A stretch of DNA of 43,804 nucleotides from Candidatus Aenigmatarchaeota archaeon (GTDB lineage: Archaea; Aenigmatarchaeota; Aenigmatarchaeia; QMZS01): the NCBI GenBank assembly GCA_030600555.1, contig JAUVLW010000007.1:1-43804 (forward strand), in the 5' to 3' direction. The notes under the pieces are model-generated. The model was not told where the DNA came from, searched no databases, and worked only from the letters and a program-made list of their open reading frames with translations. Shown here piece after piece: positions 19,583 through 29,360 of the stretch. The position numbers and the translations under genes are program-made. Numbering within the stretch: position 1 is the stretch's first letter; the number at the start of each line of letters is the position of its first letter.

Positions 19583-20260
19583 ATGGAACCTGTGATTTCA
19601 AGAATCAAAAAAGGCGGAAATGTGTTTAAAATATTGGTTTATCCAAGAGAAGCCCTTGAATTCAGACAGGGCAAAAAAGATATTAGTGAAGTTCTTGCTT
19701 CAGAAGAAATTTATGCGGATATTGAACAAGGCGAGAAAGCGTCTTTGCAGGATTTAAAAAACGGGTTTGGAACCGAAAATATTATTGACATCGCCAAAAA
19801 AATCCTTCATGACGGGGAACTCCAGCTTCCGAAAGAATTAAGGGATGAAATGCTTAACAAAAAAAAGAAACAGATTGCGACAATTATTTCAAAGACCGCA
19901 ATTAATCCTCAGACAAAAGCTCCTCACCCAATTGAAAGAATTCTTGGGGTAATGGAAAAAGCCGGGTTGAATATAAATTTCTACGGGAGAGCAGAAGATC
20001 AGGTAAAGGAAGTAATTGAAAAAATCAAAGAAGAAATTCCGTTGTCAATTGAAACTGCAAAAATGGAAATAAGAATTCCCTCAACTTATGCGGGACCTGC
20101 GTACGGGCAGATTAAATTACTTGGAAAAATCCTGAAAGAACAGTGGAATAATGATGGGTCTTTTTCCTGCACACTTGAAGTTCCTGCGGGACAGAAAAAT
20201 GATGTTTATGACAAACTTGGGAGTTTGGCTCATGGGCAGGCTTTGATTAAGGAAGTTTAA
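19583..20260 (+). CDS. ribosome maturation protein SBDS/Sdo1
   Basis: Recognisable SBDS family features: FKILVYPREALEFRQGKKDISEVL, TPHPIERI-like KAPHPIERILGVME. Confidence 0.93.
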   Translation: MEPVISRIKKGGNVFKILVYPREALEFRQGKKDISEVLASEEIYADIEQGEKASLQDLKNGFGTENIIDIAKKILHDGELQLPKELRDEMLNKKKKQIATIISKTAINPQTKAPHPIERILGVMEKAGLNINFYGRAEDQVKEVIEKIKEEIPLSIETAKMEIRIPSTYAGPAYGQIKLLGKILKEQWNNDGSFSCTLEVPAGQKNDVYDKLGSLAHGQALIKEV

Positions 20261-20323
20261 ATTTAAAAAAATCCAGCAATATTTCTATAAAATTACAATA
20301 TTAGAAAAATTAAAAATAATCTA

Positions 20324-20860
20324 TTATTCTTTTACTTCCTCAGTTTCTGGTTTTTTAGGACCTGTGTTATTAATGAACCACATCATTGCTCCAATTACTA
20401 TGAAGATTATTATCAAAGCAATTAAGTCCTGTGTAAGTCCAAAATAGAACCAGTTCATTCCACCTACAGCTCCGTTGATAATCATCCATGCAATTACTAC
20501 AAGACCTATTATTAATGCCCATGCGTGCCAGCCTTCAAATTTATGTAGCCATTCAGGTTTTATTATTGTGATTATTAGGATTAAACCCATTATCACGGTT
20601 AAGTACATTACTGTTGCTGCTGTGATTCCGCTTAAGAAAGCACCCATTGCTGGTCCAAATGCCATCACTATCAGGAAACCTGCCACAAGACCGATTATTC
20701 CTGAAACACCTCTCGCTGTCTTTTCATCACTATTTCCAAATATCTTTGCTCTTAATAACAAACCGAAAAATATTGCGAAACAGAATATCCATGGGAACGC
20801 GAATTCGTATAATATTCTGCATACGCTCGGACTTGCTATAAATCCACAATCATATGCCAT
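20324..20860 (-). CDS. tandem-triplicated ~5-TM membrane protein, copy 1
   Basis: 178 aa; MAYDCGFIASPSVCRILYEFAFPW... shared by all three copies. Confidence 0.9.
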   Translation of the reverse strand: MAYDCGFIASPSVCRILYEFAFPWIFCFAIFFGLLLRAKIFGNSDEKTARGVSGIIGLVAGFLIVMAFGPAMGAFLSGITAATVMYLTVIMGLILIITIIKPEWLHKFEGWHAWALIIGLVVIAWMIINGAVGGMNWFYFGLTQDLIALIIIFIVIGAMMWFINNTGPKKPETEEVKE

Positions 20861-20939
20861 AATTTTAATAGTTTTAGTATATATAGGTTTAACAGCCTAT
20901 CGGCAATTATAAAGATTCTATAAAATAAAATCAAAAATG

Positions 20940-21455
20940 TTAACCTTCTTTTTCTCCAGTATTGTTAATGAACCACATCATCGCTCCAATTACTATGAAG
21001 ATTATTATCAAAGCAATTAAGTCCTGAGTAATTCCAAAGTAGAACCAGTTCATTCCTCCTACAACACCATTGATAATCATCCATGCAATTACTACAAGAC
21101 CTATTATTAATGCCCATGCATGCCACCCTTTAAATTCCTGTATCCAATCAGGCTTCACTATTGTAATCACTAAGATTAAACCCATTATCACGGTTAAGTA
21201 CATTACTGTTGCTGCTGTGATTCCGCTTAAAAAAGCGCCCATTGCTGGTCCAAATGCCATCACTATCAGGAAACCTGCCACAAGACCGATTATTCCTGAA
21301 ACACCTCTTGCTGTTTTGTCATCACTTTGTCCGAATATTTTTGCTCTTAATAACAAACCGAAAAATATTGCGAAACAGAATATCCATGGGAATGCGAATT
21401 CGTATAATATTCTGCATACGCTCGGACTTGCTATAAATCCACAATCATATGCCAT
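20940..21455 (-). CDS. tandem-triplicated ~5-TM membrane protein, copy 2
   Basis: 171 aa, near-identical to copy 1. Confidence 0.9.
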   Translation of the reverse strand: MAYDCGFIASPSVCRILYEFAFPWIFCFAIFFGLLLRAKIFGQSDDKTARGVSGIIGLVAGFLIVMAFGPAMGAFLSGITAATVMYLTVIMGLILVITIVKPDWIQEFKGWHAWALIIGLVVIAWMIINGVVGGMNWFYFGITQDLIALIIIFIVIGAMMWFINNTGEKEG

Positions 21456-21550
21456 AAATTAAATAGTTTTAATATTAATAATATCCGCAATCCCTTTATT
21501 AACCCCAGCAATATCACTTTACTAAAAAATTATAATAAAAAAATAAATTA

Positions 21551-22108
21551 TTACTTTTTCTCGGTGGAATTGATGAACCACATTATTGCTCCAATTACTA
21601 TGAAGATTATTATCAAAGCAATTAAGTCCTGTGTAAGTCCAAAATAGAACCAGTTTATTCCTCCAACATACCCGTTGATAATCATCCAGGCTAGTATTAC
21701 AAGACCTATTATTAATGCCCATGCATGCCCTCCTTTAAATCCAGTATCTTCTTTGCCCGGTTCGCCTTTTCCAGTACCAATGATCCAATCAGGTTTTACT
21801 ATTGTGATTATTAAGATTAAACCCATTATCACGGTTAAGTACATTACTGTTGTTGCTGTGATTCCTGATATGAAAGTTCCCATTGCTGGTCCAAAGGACA
21901 TAACTATTAAAAATCCTGCTACAAGCCCTATTATTCCTGCAACTCCTCTCGCTGTCTTTGTTGCTTTTCCATCATCGTCCACTCCGAATATTTTTGCTCT
22001 TAATAACAAACCGAAAAATATTGCGAAACAAAATATCCATGGGAATGCGAATTCGTATAATATTCTGCATACGCTCGGACTTGCTATAAATCCACAATCA
22101 TATGCCAT
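21551..22108 (-). CDS. tandem-triplicated ~5-TM membrane protein, copy 3
   Basis: 185 aa, same N- and C-termini, expanded loops. Confidence 0.9.
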   Translation of the reverse strand: MAYDCGFIASPSVCRILYEFAFPWIFCFAIFFGLLLRAKIFGVDDDGKATKTARGVAGIIGLVAGFLIVMSFGPAMGTFISGITATTVMYLTVIMGLILIITIVKPDWIIGTGKGEPGKEDTGFKGGHAWALIIGLVILAWMIINGYVGGINWFYFGLTQDLIALIIIFIVIGAIMWFINSTEKK

Positions 22109-22172
22109 AACTAAATATACTGAGATATATTAATAGAAAGAATTGACTAATATTTTAAAAGATTATACTTTT

Positions 22173-23609
22173 ATGAAAGTTAATAAAGTCTCTGAATTTG
22201 AATACTCAATTTCAAAAGAAGAAAGAGAAGGAATGAGAGTAGATGCGAAAATAATCGCAACAGAAAAAGTCAGGAATCAGATTGAGGATGAAGCAATTAA
22301 ACAGCTCACAAATGTTGCCTGTCTCCCTGGAATTGTCGCGCCTGTGTGCGGGATGCCTGATATTCACTGGGGCTATGGATTGCCAATGGGCGCTGTGGGG
22401 GCATTTGATTCAGAAGAAGGGATTATTTCCTGCGGATGCACAGGGTTTGACATAAACTGCGGAATCAGGGTAATTAACACTAATTTAACTTACAATGAAG
22501 TAAGACCAAAATTAAGAGAATTAATCGACCTTTTATTTAAAAATGTTCCAACCGGAGTTGGGTCAAAAGGAAAATTAAGAATTTCCAATGATGAACTTGA
22601 AGAGGTTTTAAACAACGGGGCAAAATGGGCTCTTGAAAACAATTATGCTGAAAAAGAAGATTTGGAGCACATGGAAGAATATGGGTGCATCAAAGGGGCA
22701 AACACAGATAAAATCTCCGAACTGGCAAAGAAAAGAGGACTTCCTCAATTAGGAACTTTAGGTTCAGGAAATCACTTCCTTGAAATCCAGAAAGTCGATG
22801 ATATTTTTGATTCAAAAACTGCCGAGGTTTTTGGGATAACTAAAAAAGATCAGGTGGTGATAATGCTTCACTGCGGTTCAAGAGGTCTTGGACACCAGAT
22901 TGCAACAGATTATTTAAAAATTCATGAAGCCGCATCAAAAAAATATAACATTAAACTTCCTGATTCTCAACTGGTATGCGCCCCGACAAATTCTCAGGAA
23001 GGACAGGATTATTTTGAGGCAATGAAAGGAGCAGTCAACTATGCTTTCTGCAACAGGACTGTGATGACCGACTGGGTAAAAGAAACCTTTGAAAGAGTTT
23101 TCGGGAGAACAAGAGATGAACTTGATATGAAATTAATGTATGATGTGTGCCACAATATCTGCAAACTTGAAGAACATGAAGTCAACGGGGAGAAAAGAAA
23201 ATTATATGTTCATAGGAAAGGAGCAACAAGAAGTCTTCCTGCGGGACACCGATTGCTTCCAAGCACTTATTTAAAAGTTGGTCAGCCAGTATTGATTGCG
23301 GGTTCAATGGGAACTGCAAGCTATATTTTAGTTGGAGGAGAAAATGCAAAAGATACTTTTTACTCAAGTTGCCACGGAGCTGGGAGAGTGATGAGTCGCG
23401 GAAAAGCAATAAGAAATTTCAGAGGAAACACTGTGAAAGAAGATTTACTAAAAGAAGGTATTATTGCAAAAGCAACATCCCCAAAAGTTCTTGCGGAAGA
23501 ATCCCCGAACGCTTACAAAGATATTGATGAAGTGATAAAATCCGTGGATATGGCAGGAATTTCAAAGAAAGTTGTAAGGGTTGTTCCTATGGGAGTTGTT
23601 AAGGGGTAG
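22173..23609 (+). CDS. rtcB: RtcB tRNA/RNA ligase
   Basis: MPDIHWGYGLPMGAVGAFD, GFDINCGIRV, GSRGLGHQ, NSQEGQDY motifs; likely ATG start 22173. Confidence 0.96.
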   Translation: MKVNKVSEFEYSISKEEREGMRVDAKIIATEKVRNQIEDEAIKQLTNVACLPGIVAPVCGMPDIHWGYGLPMGAVGAFDSEEGIISCGCTGFDINCGIRVINTNLTYNEVRPKLRELIDLLFKNVPTGVGSKGKLRISNDELEEVLNNGAKWALENNYAEKEDLEHMEEYGCIKGANTDKISELAKKRGLPQLGTLGSGNHFLEIQKVDDIFDSKTAEVFGITKKDQVVIMLHCGSRGLGHQIATDYLKIHEAASKKYNIKLPDSQLVCAPTNSQEGQDYFEAMKGAVNYAFCNRTVMTDWVKETFERVFGRTRDELDMKLMYDVCHNICKLEEHEVNGEKRKLYVHRKGATRSLPAGHRLLPSTYLKVGQPVLIAGSMGTASYILVGGENAKDTFYSSCHGAGRVMSRGKAIRNFRGNTVKEDLLKEGIIAKATSPKVLAEESPNAYKDIDEVIKSVDMAGISKKVVRVVPMGVVKG

Positions 23610-23635
23610 TTGAGATTTAATAAAAAAAGTTTAAA

Positions 23636-24247
23636 ATGAATGAAGCTGACGAAATAGAAGAAAAAAGCCAAGAATATATTAAATATTTTGAGAAAAATAA
23701 AGATAAAATTCCGAATATTGAAAAACTAATTAAAATATTAAAAAAAGACAAAAAAGCAGGACATATATTCCATGCAGAATGTGTCAAAAGATTTTTTGAA
23801 GGAGGTAAATTTGAAGTCACAAATATAGAAATTAACTACAAAGTTAATGGAATGACTAAAGATGTTGACATTGAATTAAATCATAATATAAACCTTCAAA
23901 TTTGGCATGGTGCGAGTGTCTCAGTCCACCGAGAATTAAAAAGGGGAAAAGTAAGTGGGGGGATCAAACCTTATTGGGGTGAAGACAAAGATGTAATTGA
24001 CAAGAAATTAAAACAGCTACCGGATGATAAATTTGGTTTATTGATTTGTTGGGAACATCATCTTGGAATTTCAGTTCTACCTGACTGGTTAGAAAAAATA
24101 CCTAGTAATAAATCAATAGCGAAGTTGTATCAAAATGGAATTCAAAACGATAGTATATTATATCACTCAAATAATTTTAAATATCTTGATTTAGCCAAAG
24201 AAGTAATTTCAGCTTTGGGATTTACGATAATAGCTACCAATATATAG
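23636..24247 (+). CDS. unknown 203-aa protein
   Basis: ORF with coherent composition; no confident family. Confidence 0.65.
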   Translation: MNEADEIEEKSQEYIKYFEKNKDKIPNIEKLIKILKKDKKAGHIFHAECVKRFFEGGKFEVTNIEINYKVNGMTKDVDIELNHNINLQIWHGASVSVHRELKRGKVSGGIKPYWGEDKDVIDKKLKQLPDDKFGLLICWEHHLGISVLPDWLEKIPSNKSIAKLYQNGIQNDSILYHSNNFKYLDLAKEVISALGFTIIATNI

Positions 24248-24400
24248 ATTCAAAGATTTGAAAAAGAAATTACATAGGTAAATTTTGAGATAAATAAAAA
24301 TAATCATCTATTGACCCCCCGTAGGATCAATAGGGTGCATGATAATAGAATATGTATTTAATCTATATATAATCTTAAATCCTTACATTATCTTATTTAT

Positions 24401-24964
24401 TTACTGACCTTCAAACAATTCATGCACAATCTTTCTCCAATCCTTCACAGGAAATATAAATCTTCCATCATAACACTTATCTCCAATACTCAAAGCAACC
24501 CTATTATCTTCCTCTTTAGTTAAATCCTGATAATAAAGACCGCCTAAACCCAATTTCATTTTAGAATTCCCATTAACATCATAAACATCATCAAAAAAAT
24601 AGTTAAAATCTTCTTCTTCATCAACATCTGGAGCCAAATCATAACCAAAACTTATTTCAGCAGTAAGCGCATCAGGATTTCTAGAAAATTTCCTATACCC
24701 ATTTACATAATTACTTCTTGATAAATCGAATTCCAAATATCTCACATCACCTATCAGCTCTTCTTTAACTACTTTCGCCCCCAATACCCCAAACATATCT
24801 TTAAATGGAATTAAAAAATCTGAATGTTTTTTGTATAATCGATCGGGAGCGAACTTTTCTGTTGATTCCTGAAGTGTTGGCAATTCTTTGGCTGCAATAT
24901 CCAAAGGTTTTATATATTTTCTAAGCTCAGTCACCATAGAATCATATTCTGTAGAGTTACTCAT
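24401..24964 (-). CDS. unknown 187-aa protein
   Basis: ORF with coherent composition. Confidence 0.65.
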   Translation of the reverse strand: MSNSTEYDSMVTELRKYIKPLDIAAKELPTLQESTEKFAPDRLYKKHSDFLIPFKDMFGVLGAKVVKEELIGDVRYLEFDLSRSNYVNGYRKFSRNPDALTAEISFGYDLAPDVDEEEDFNYFFDDVYDVNGNSKMKLGLGGLYYQDLTKEEDNRVALSIGDKCYDGRFIFPVKDWRKIVHELFEGQ

Positions 24965-24992
24965 TAATAGTTAAACAATTTATAAATATATT

Positions 24993-26087
24993 TCAAACAT
25001 CCCTCTCAATCAAATAATAAACAAATTCTTTTAGCAAATCTTTTGCTTTGTTTTCTTCCAGCAAAGGTTCTACTTCTTTCCAGGTGCTTTCAACAATTTC
25101 CTTTGCTCTCTTTTTTGAGTATTCGATTGCCCCATATTTCCTGATGATTGAAATTGCCTCTTCTCTTTCATCCATATCGTCTGTGTGCTTGTCTAAAATT
25201 TCCGTAAGTCTTTTTTTATCTTCTTCGTTCGCATTTTCTAATGTATGGATTACCATTAAGGTTCTCTTTCCTTCCTTAATATCATTCCCGAAAACTTTCC
25301 CGAATTTTTCTCTGTCTTCTCCCTTTAAATCAATATCTAAAATATCATCCTGTATCTGGAAAGCAACTCCTATTGTCTCAGCCACTTTGCCTATTCTGCT
25401 CGCCAATGCATCATCGCCACCTGACAAAATTACAGCCAGTTTTGCGGATAATCTTGAAAGACATCCTGTTTTGTAAGCACACATTTGCATATATTCTTCC
25501 TCCTCAATTTGAACATTTCCTTTATGCCAATAAATATCAGATGCCTGACCAAAACTTAAATTAAGCATCTCCTGAACATAAACTTCGTAAGCTCTTACAA
25601 GAACCTCAGGTTTAAACATATCCCGGTTTTTTGCGAAAGAAAGCAATGGGTCATAGTACATGAAATTTCCAGCATTGATTGCAATATCTTCGCCGTAAAT
25701 CTTATGGGTACATGGTTTTCCTCTCCTTAATTCACCCATATCCTCAACATCATCAATCATTATTGTTCCATTGTGGATAATTTCAGGAATAACCACGAAT
25801 TCCTTTAATTTCTCAATATCTCCTCCAACTGCTTCAGCAATCAATAAAAACAACACAGGTCTCCACCTTTTTCCTCCCCTATCAAGAAAGTCTCTTATAG
25901 GGTCAATAATCGCCTTTTGAGAGGCTTCAATGTTATATTTATACCTTGGTTTTCCAAAAGTGAATTCAAGCCATTCCTGGGTTACTTCACTGGGAAGATA
26001 TTTCTCAATAATTTTATCTATTTCAGGCTTTAATTTCTCCATATGACTGGTTATGCTGATACTTTCCAGATTTATTGGGGATACCAT
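24993..26087 (-). CDS. polyprenyl/geranylgeranyl diphosphate synthase
   Basis: DDVEDMGELRRGKPCTH and FQIQDDILDI aspartate-rich motifs; GGKRWRP. Confidence 0.94.
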   Translation of the reverse strand: MVSPINLESISITSHMEKLKPEIDKIIEKYLPSEVTQEWLEFTFGKPRYKYNIEASQKAIIDPIRDFLDRGGKRWRPVLFLLIAEAVGGDIEKLKEFVVIPEIIHNGTIMIDDVEDMGELRRGKPCTHKIYGEDIAINAGNFMYYDPLLSFAKNRDMFKPEVLVRAYEVYVQEMLNLSFGQASDIYWHKGNVQIEEEEYMQMCAYKTGCLSRLSAKLAVILSGGDDALASRIGKVAETIGVAFQIQDDILDIDLKGEDREKFGKVFGNDIKEGKRTLMVIHTLENANEEDKKRLTEILDKHTDDMDEREEAISIIRKYGAIEYSKKRAKEIVESTWKEVEPLLEENKAKDLLKEFVYYLIERDV

Positions 26088-26154
26088 TCCCTAATCTGTT
26101 TATTTTAATAAATATGATTTTTTGTTGATTCGTTAATTGATAAAATTCGCCAGT

Positions 26155-26589
26155 TCAAAAAATTAAATATTTTTTGCGTCCAACCAATTTAACAAATTTT
26201 TTCCCTGCATCATAAGATGTTCTTTTATTGCCTAAATTACCATAATTTCCGGAAGCGAAATATACTGGTTTTTCTCTTTTATCAATACTTGCTCCTCCTG
26301 CGCGACTATACCCTGGAATTCTCAGAAGATAATCTCCACTTTTTATACCAATATTCGATCCTCGATTATTTCTTATATTATCAACTAACTGGGGAAATAT
26401 TTCTAAAGATAATTTTTTATTCTTTTTAAAAAATGCTGGATTGATTTCCATATACCCGGAGGATTCTCCAATATATCCCAAAATTACATTTCTATCCAAA
26501 TCCTCAAGATACACGGGCATTTCCGGATGAAAAGGTTCGTCACTAAGAATTTTATGTGAAACGCCTTCGAAAAAATCAATTACTTCCAT
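26155..26589 (-). CDS. unknown 144-aa protein
   Basis: ORF only. Confidence 0.6.
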   Translation of the reverse strand: MEVIDFFEGVSHKILSDEPFHPEMPVYLEDLDRNVILGYIGESSGYMEINPAFFKKNKKLSLEIFPQLVDNIRNNRGSNIGIKSGDYLLRIPGYSRAGGASIDKREKPVYFASGNYGNLGNKRTSYDAGKKFVKLVGRKKYLIF

Positions 26590-26614
26590 AAATCTAAAAA
26601 ACTTTAAATATATA

Positions 26615-27880
26615 CTACCCTTGAATTATCTTAACAACCTCCTCAATACTCAAAAGGTTTTCTTCCCTTGTGTTCATATCCTTCAATTTAACCTTTCCTT
26701 CTTTCATCTCTTTTTCTCCAAGAATTGCGCAAAAAGGAATATTATTGGCATTTGCAAACTCAAGGTTCTTGCTTATTCCCCTGCCCGATAAATCAAAATC
26801 AACATTCAGTTTTTCCCTTAGTTTCTTAACAATTGGGAGAAATTTCTCATTAGGAATCCCAACAGGAATTAAATAAACCTGAGTGTTTGATTTTTTATCT
26901 GATTCAATAACAGAAGAAATTGCATCAAGCCCAAATGAACCCCCAACAGAAGGCATATCTCTCCCAAGGGATTTTGAAAGCAGTTCATCAAATCTTCCTC
27001 CCGCCCCCAAAGAAGAATTTGTTTTTTCTTTTGAGAATACTTCATAAATCGTTCCAGTGTAATAATTCAGACCTCTTGCAAGAGAAGGAACCAACTTAAC
27101 TTTTTCAAGATTATTAACTTCGATTAATTCGAATAGTTTCTCCAATTCCTCAACACCTTCCTTCCCGGTTTCTGTTTTCAACAATTCTCCCAACTTTGAA
27201 AGTATTTCTTCGTTAGTTCCTTTTATTTCAAGAACCTCAAAAATCTTTTCTGTCTGTTCTTCTTTCAGACCTTTTTCCTGGAGTTCCTTTTCAACACCAG
27301 CCTTCCTGATTTTTTCAAGTTTGTCTATTGAAAGAATAACAGAATTCTGGTTGTTCTCTATTCCCGCATATTCAAGCATTCCAATTAGAATTTTTCTGTT
27401 GTTTAACTGTATTTCAATCTCAAAATTTAATTTCTTGAAAACTTCCTCAAAGATTGAAATAATTTCAAGTTCAGCAAGTTCTGATTTTACTCCCGCAACA
27501 TCAAAATCAATCTGAGTAAATTCCCTGACCCTTGATTGTTTTATTGGTCCATCCCTGAAAACTTTCCCGATTTCATATCTCTTGAAAGGTATTTTCAGGT
27601 TTTGGTTTTCCTTTAGGAAACCCGCAAGAGTTATTGTAAGTTCATATCTCAAACCAAGACTTCTCTTTCCCTGGTCTTTAAGTTTATAACATTCCTTAAG
27701 TATTTCTTCTCCCCCACCATATTTTGAAGATAACAAAGAATAAGGCTGGAGTATTGGGGTTTCTATTGGATTGAATCCATATTTTTCAAGAACTTCCCTT
27801 ATGGTTTTTATGATATCCTCTCTCAATATCTGCTCTTTGGTTGAATAATTTTTTGTTCCCTTTAGACTTTCTTCGCCCAT
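26615..27880 (-). CDS. hisS: histidyl-tRNA synthetase
   Basis: Class II motifs; ALARGLNYYTGTIYEV, GAGGRFDEL. Confidence 0.95.
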   Translation of the reverse strand: MGEESLKGTKNYSTKEQILREDIIKTIREVLEKYGFNPIETPILQPYSLLSSKYGGGEEILKECYKLKDQGKRSLGLRYELTITLAGFLKENQNLKIPFKRYEIGKVFRDGPIKQSRVREFTQIDFDVAGVKSELAELEIISIFEEVFKKLNFEIEIQLNNRKILIGMLEYAGIENNQNSVILSIDKLEKIRKAGVEKELQEKGLKEEQTEKIFEVLEIKGTNEEILSKLGELLKTETGKEGVEELEKLFELIEVNNLEKVKLVPSLARGLNYYTGTIYEVFSKEKTNSSLGAGGRFDELLSKSLGRDMPSVGGSFGLDAISSVIESDKKSNTQVYLIPVGIPNEKFLPIVKKLREKLNVDFDLSGRGISKNLEFANANNIPFCAILGEKEMKEGKVKLKDMNTREENLLSIEEVVKIIQG

Positions 27881-27903
27881 AATTTATATTATTATTCAAA
27901 CCA

Positions 27904-28893
27904 TTAGACCCGCAATTTGGAGCAATCAAGAATTAATTCTCCCTCTTTTGAATATATTTTCGGGTTTTTCAACACAAAATCCCAATGAATTTTACTTTCA
28001 TTTATTCCACCCATACTCCGGTTTTCTCCAAGAGCAAAATGAATTGTGCCCAAAACTTTCTCGGATTCCAGGATTTTATCTGTTATCTCGGCCTTGGGAT
28101 TTATTCCCACCGCAAATTCCGCGATAGTATAAGCATTTGGGTCATTCAAATCCAGCAGTAAATTTTTTAGAATCTCTGCCTGTTCCCAGCCTTCAATATT
28201 CACAACGCGACCATCTTCTACTGACAAAATTATGTTTTGTTTTATTTTCCCCACCTTTCCGAATTTTGTTTCGCAAACCGGAGAACCGCAACCATCCACA
28301 ACAATTTTCCCGTTTGTTTTAGTCTCCAATGGCGCAACCTCAACCTCGCCATCAGGAAGATTTACCAGACCATGTTTATCAATAATTCCTGAATCTATTA
28401 TAATTATTCTTCCCTTTATCTCCAATTCAACATCAGTTCCCTTATCTGTTTTTACTCTTATAAAATCATTTTTCTCAAATATTCTTTTTACTTTCTCCCC
28501 GAGTTCCTGCATTTTATCATAATCCACAGGCACTGCCCTGCAAAACATTTCTTCTGTAATTCCTGGAAGCGAAGCAATTCTCACCCCGCTTTTTCGCGCA
28601 TTCATAACCGCGGTTGTGTGGGTCAAAGAATGCTGCGTCACTAAAAGCGCAACATTGGAATTCATTAATTCATTTGCTATTTCTTCCGGGGGTTCTTCCC
28701 TATCTCTTTCAAGTTTTATATTTTTAATTTTCACTATGGCTCCGGCCTCTTCGCAGGCTTCTTTAAAAGCATCAACTATACTGTCATTGTTTTCATTTAC
28801 AATCAATACCTTTTCATCTGACTTTATCTTCATACAGGTTTTGACGCAAACGCGGGCTGGTGTTTGTATATCCTTCTTAATAGATTTCTCCAT
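27904..28893 (-). CDS. M29-like aminopeptidase family protein
   Basis: NLPDGEVEVAPLE, IAEFAVGINPKA, HFALGEN, HWDFVL motifs. Confidence 0.85.
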   Translation of the reverse strand: MEKSIKKDIQTPARVCVKTCMKIKSDEKVLIVNENNDSIVDAFKEACEEAGAIVKIKNIKLERDREEPPEEIANELMNSNVALLVTQHSLTHTTAVMNARKSGVRIASLPGITEEMFCRAVPVDYDKMQELGEKVKRIFEKNDFIRVKTDKGTDVELEIKGRIIIIDSGIIDKHGLVNLPDGEVEVAPLETKTNGKIVVDGCGSPVCETKFGKVGKIKQNIILSVEDGRVVNIEGWEQAEILKNLLLDLNDPNAYTIAEFAVGINPKAEITDKILESEKVLGTIHFALGENRSMGGINESKIHWDFVLKNPKIYSKEGELILDCSKLRV

Positions 28894-29084
28894 AATATTA
28901 ATTTAATTTACCGAATTCATAAGTTTGTTTTTCTGAAATATTGGCTAAAAACCCTTTATTCTGGATTTCAAGGCAAATGAGATAAATGCTTAAAATCCCT
29001 CAGATCCCTTAAATTCGCCATAGAATCGCAAAATCTCCAAAAAAACACCGTAAAATGCCTATATATACCAATACAGGTATTATT

Positions 29085-29261
29085 ATGAGTGAAATGTTAG
29101 TAGTTCAATCAAAAGTGAAAGAATTCGCAAAACAGTCTGATGTAAACGTAGGTAGCGATTTTTCAGAAGGTCTTTCAAAAATGGTCGAAGAAGCAATTAC
29201 AAAAGCAGTAAACAGATCAAAAGCAAACGGAAGAAAAACATTGAGAAGTTACGACCTGTAA
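29085..29261 (+). CDS. histone-fold / DUF1931-like DNA-binding protein
   Basis: MLVVQSKVKEFAKQSDVNVGSDFSEGLSKMVEEAITKAVNRSKANGRKTLRSYDL; ATATATA promoter-like box upstream supports start at 29085. Confidence 0.85.
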   Translation: MSEMLVVQSKVKEFAKQSDVNVGSDFSEGLSKMVEEAITKAVNRSKANGRKTLRSYDL

Positions 29262-29360
29262 TTCAATTTTTTAATTTTTACTTGTTTTTTTTAAAATCAA
29301 AGATAATTAAACTTATCTAATTTCAGATTAAAGGCAAATAAAAAATAGTAACAATATTAT

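Noticed and set aside
20475-22133. Long + strand ORFs (145, 130, 152 aa) repeated three times
   Set aside because: They are the antisense of the triplicated membrane genes; their mutual similarity is only a by-product of the triplication
23636-24247. Possible restriction-endonuclease-like (PD-(D/E)XK) protein
   Set aside because: DVDIEL and LQIW segments are suggestive only; no full motif, so left as unknown
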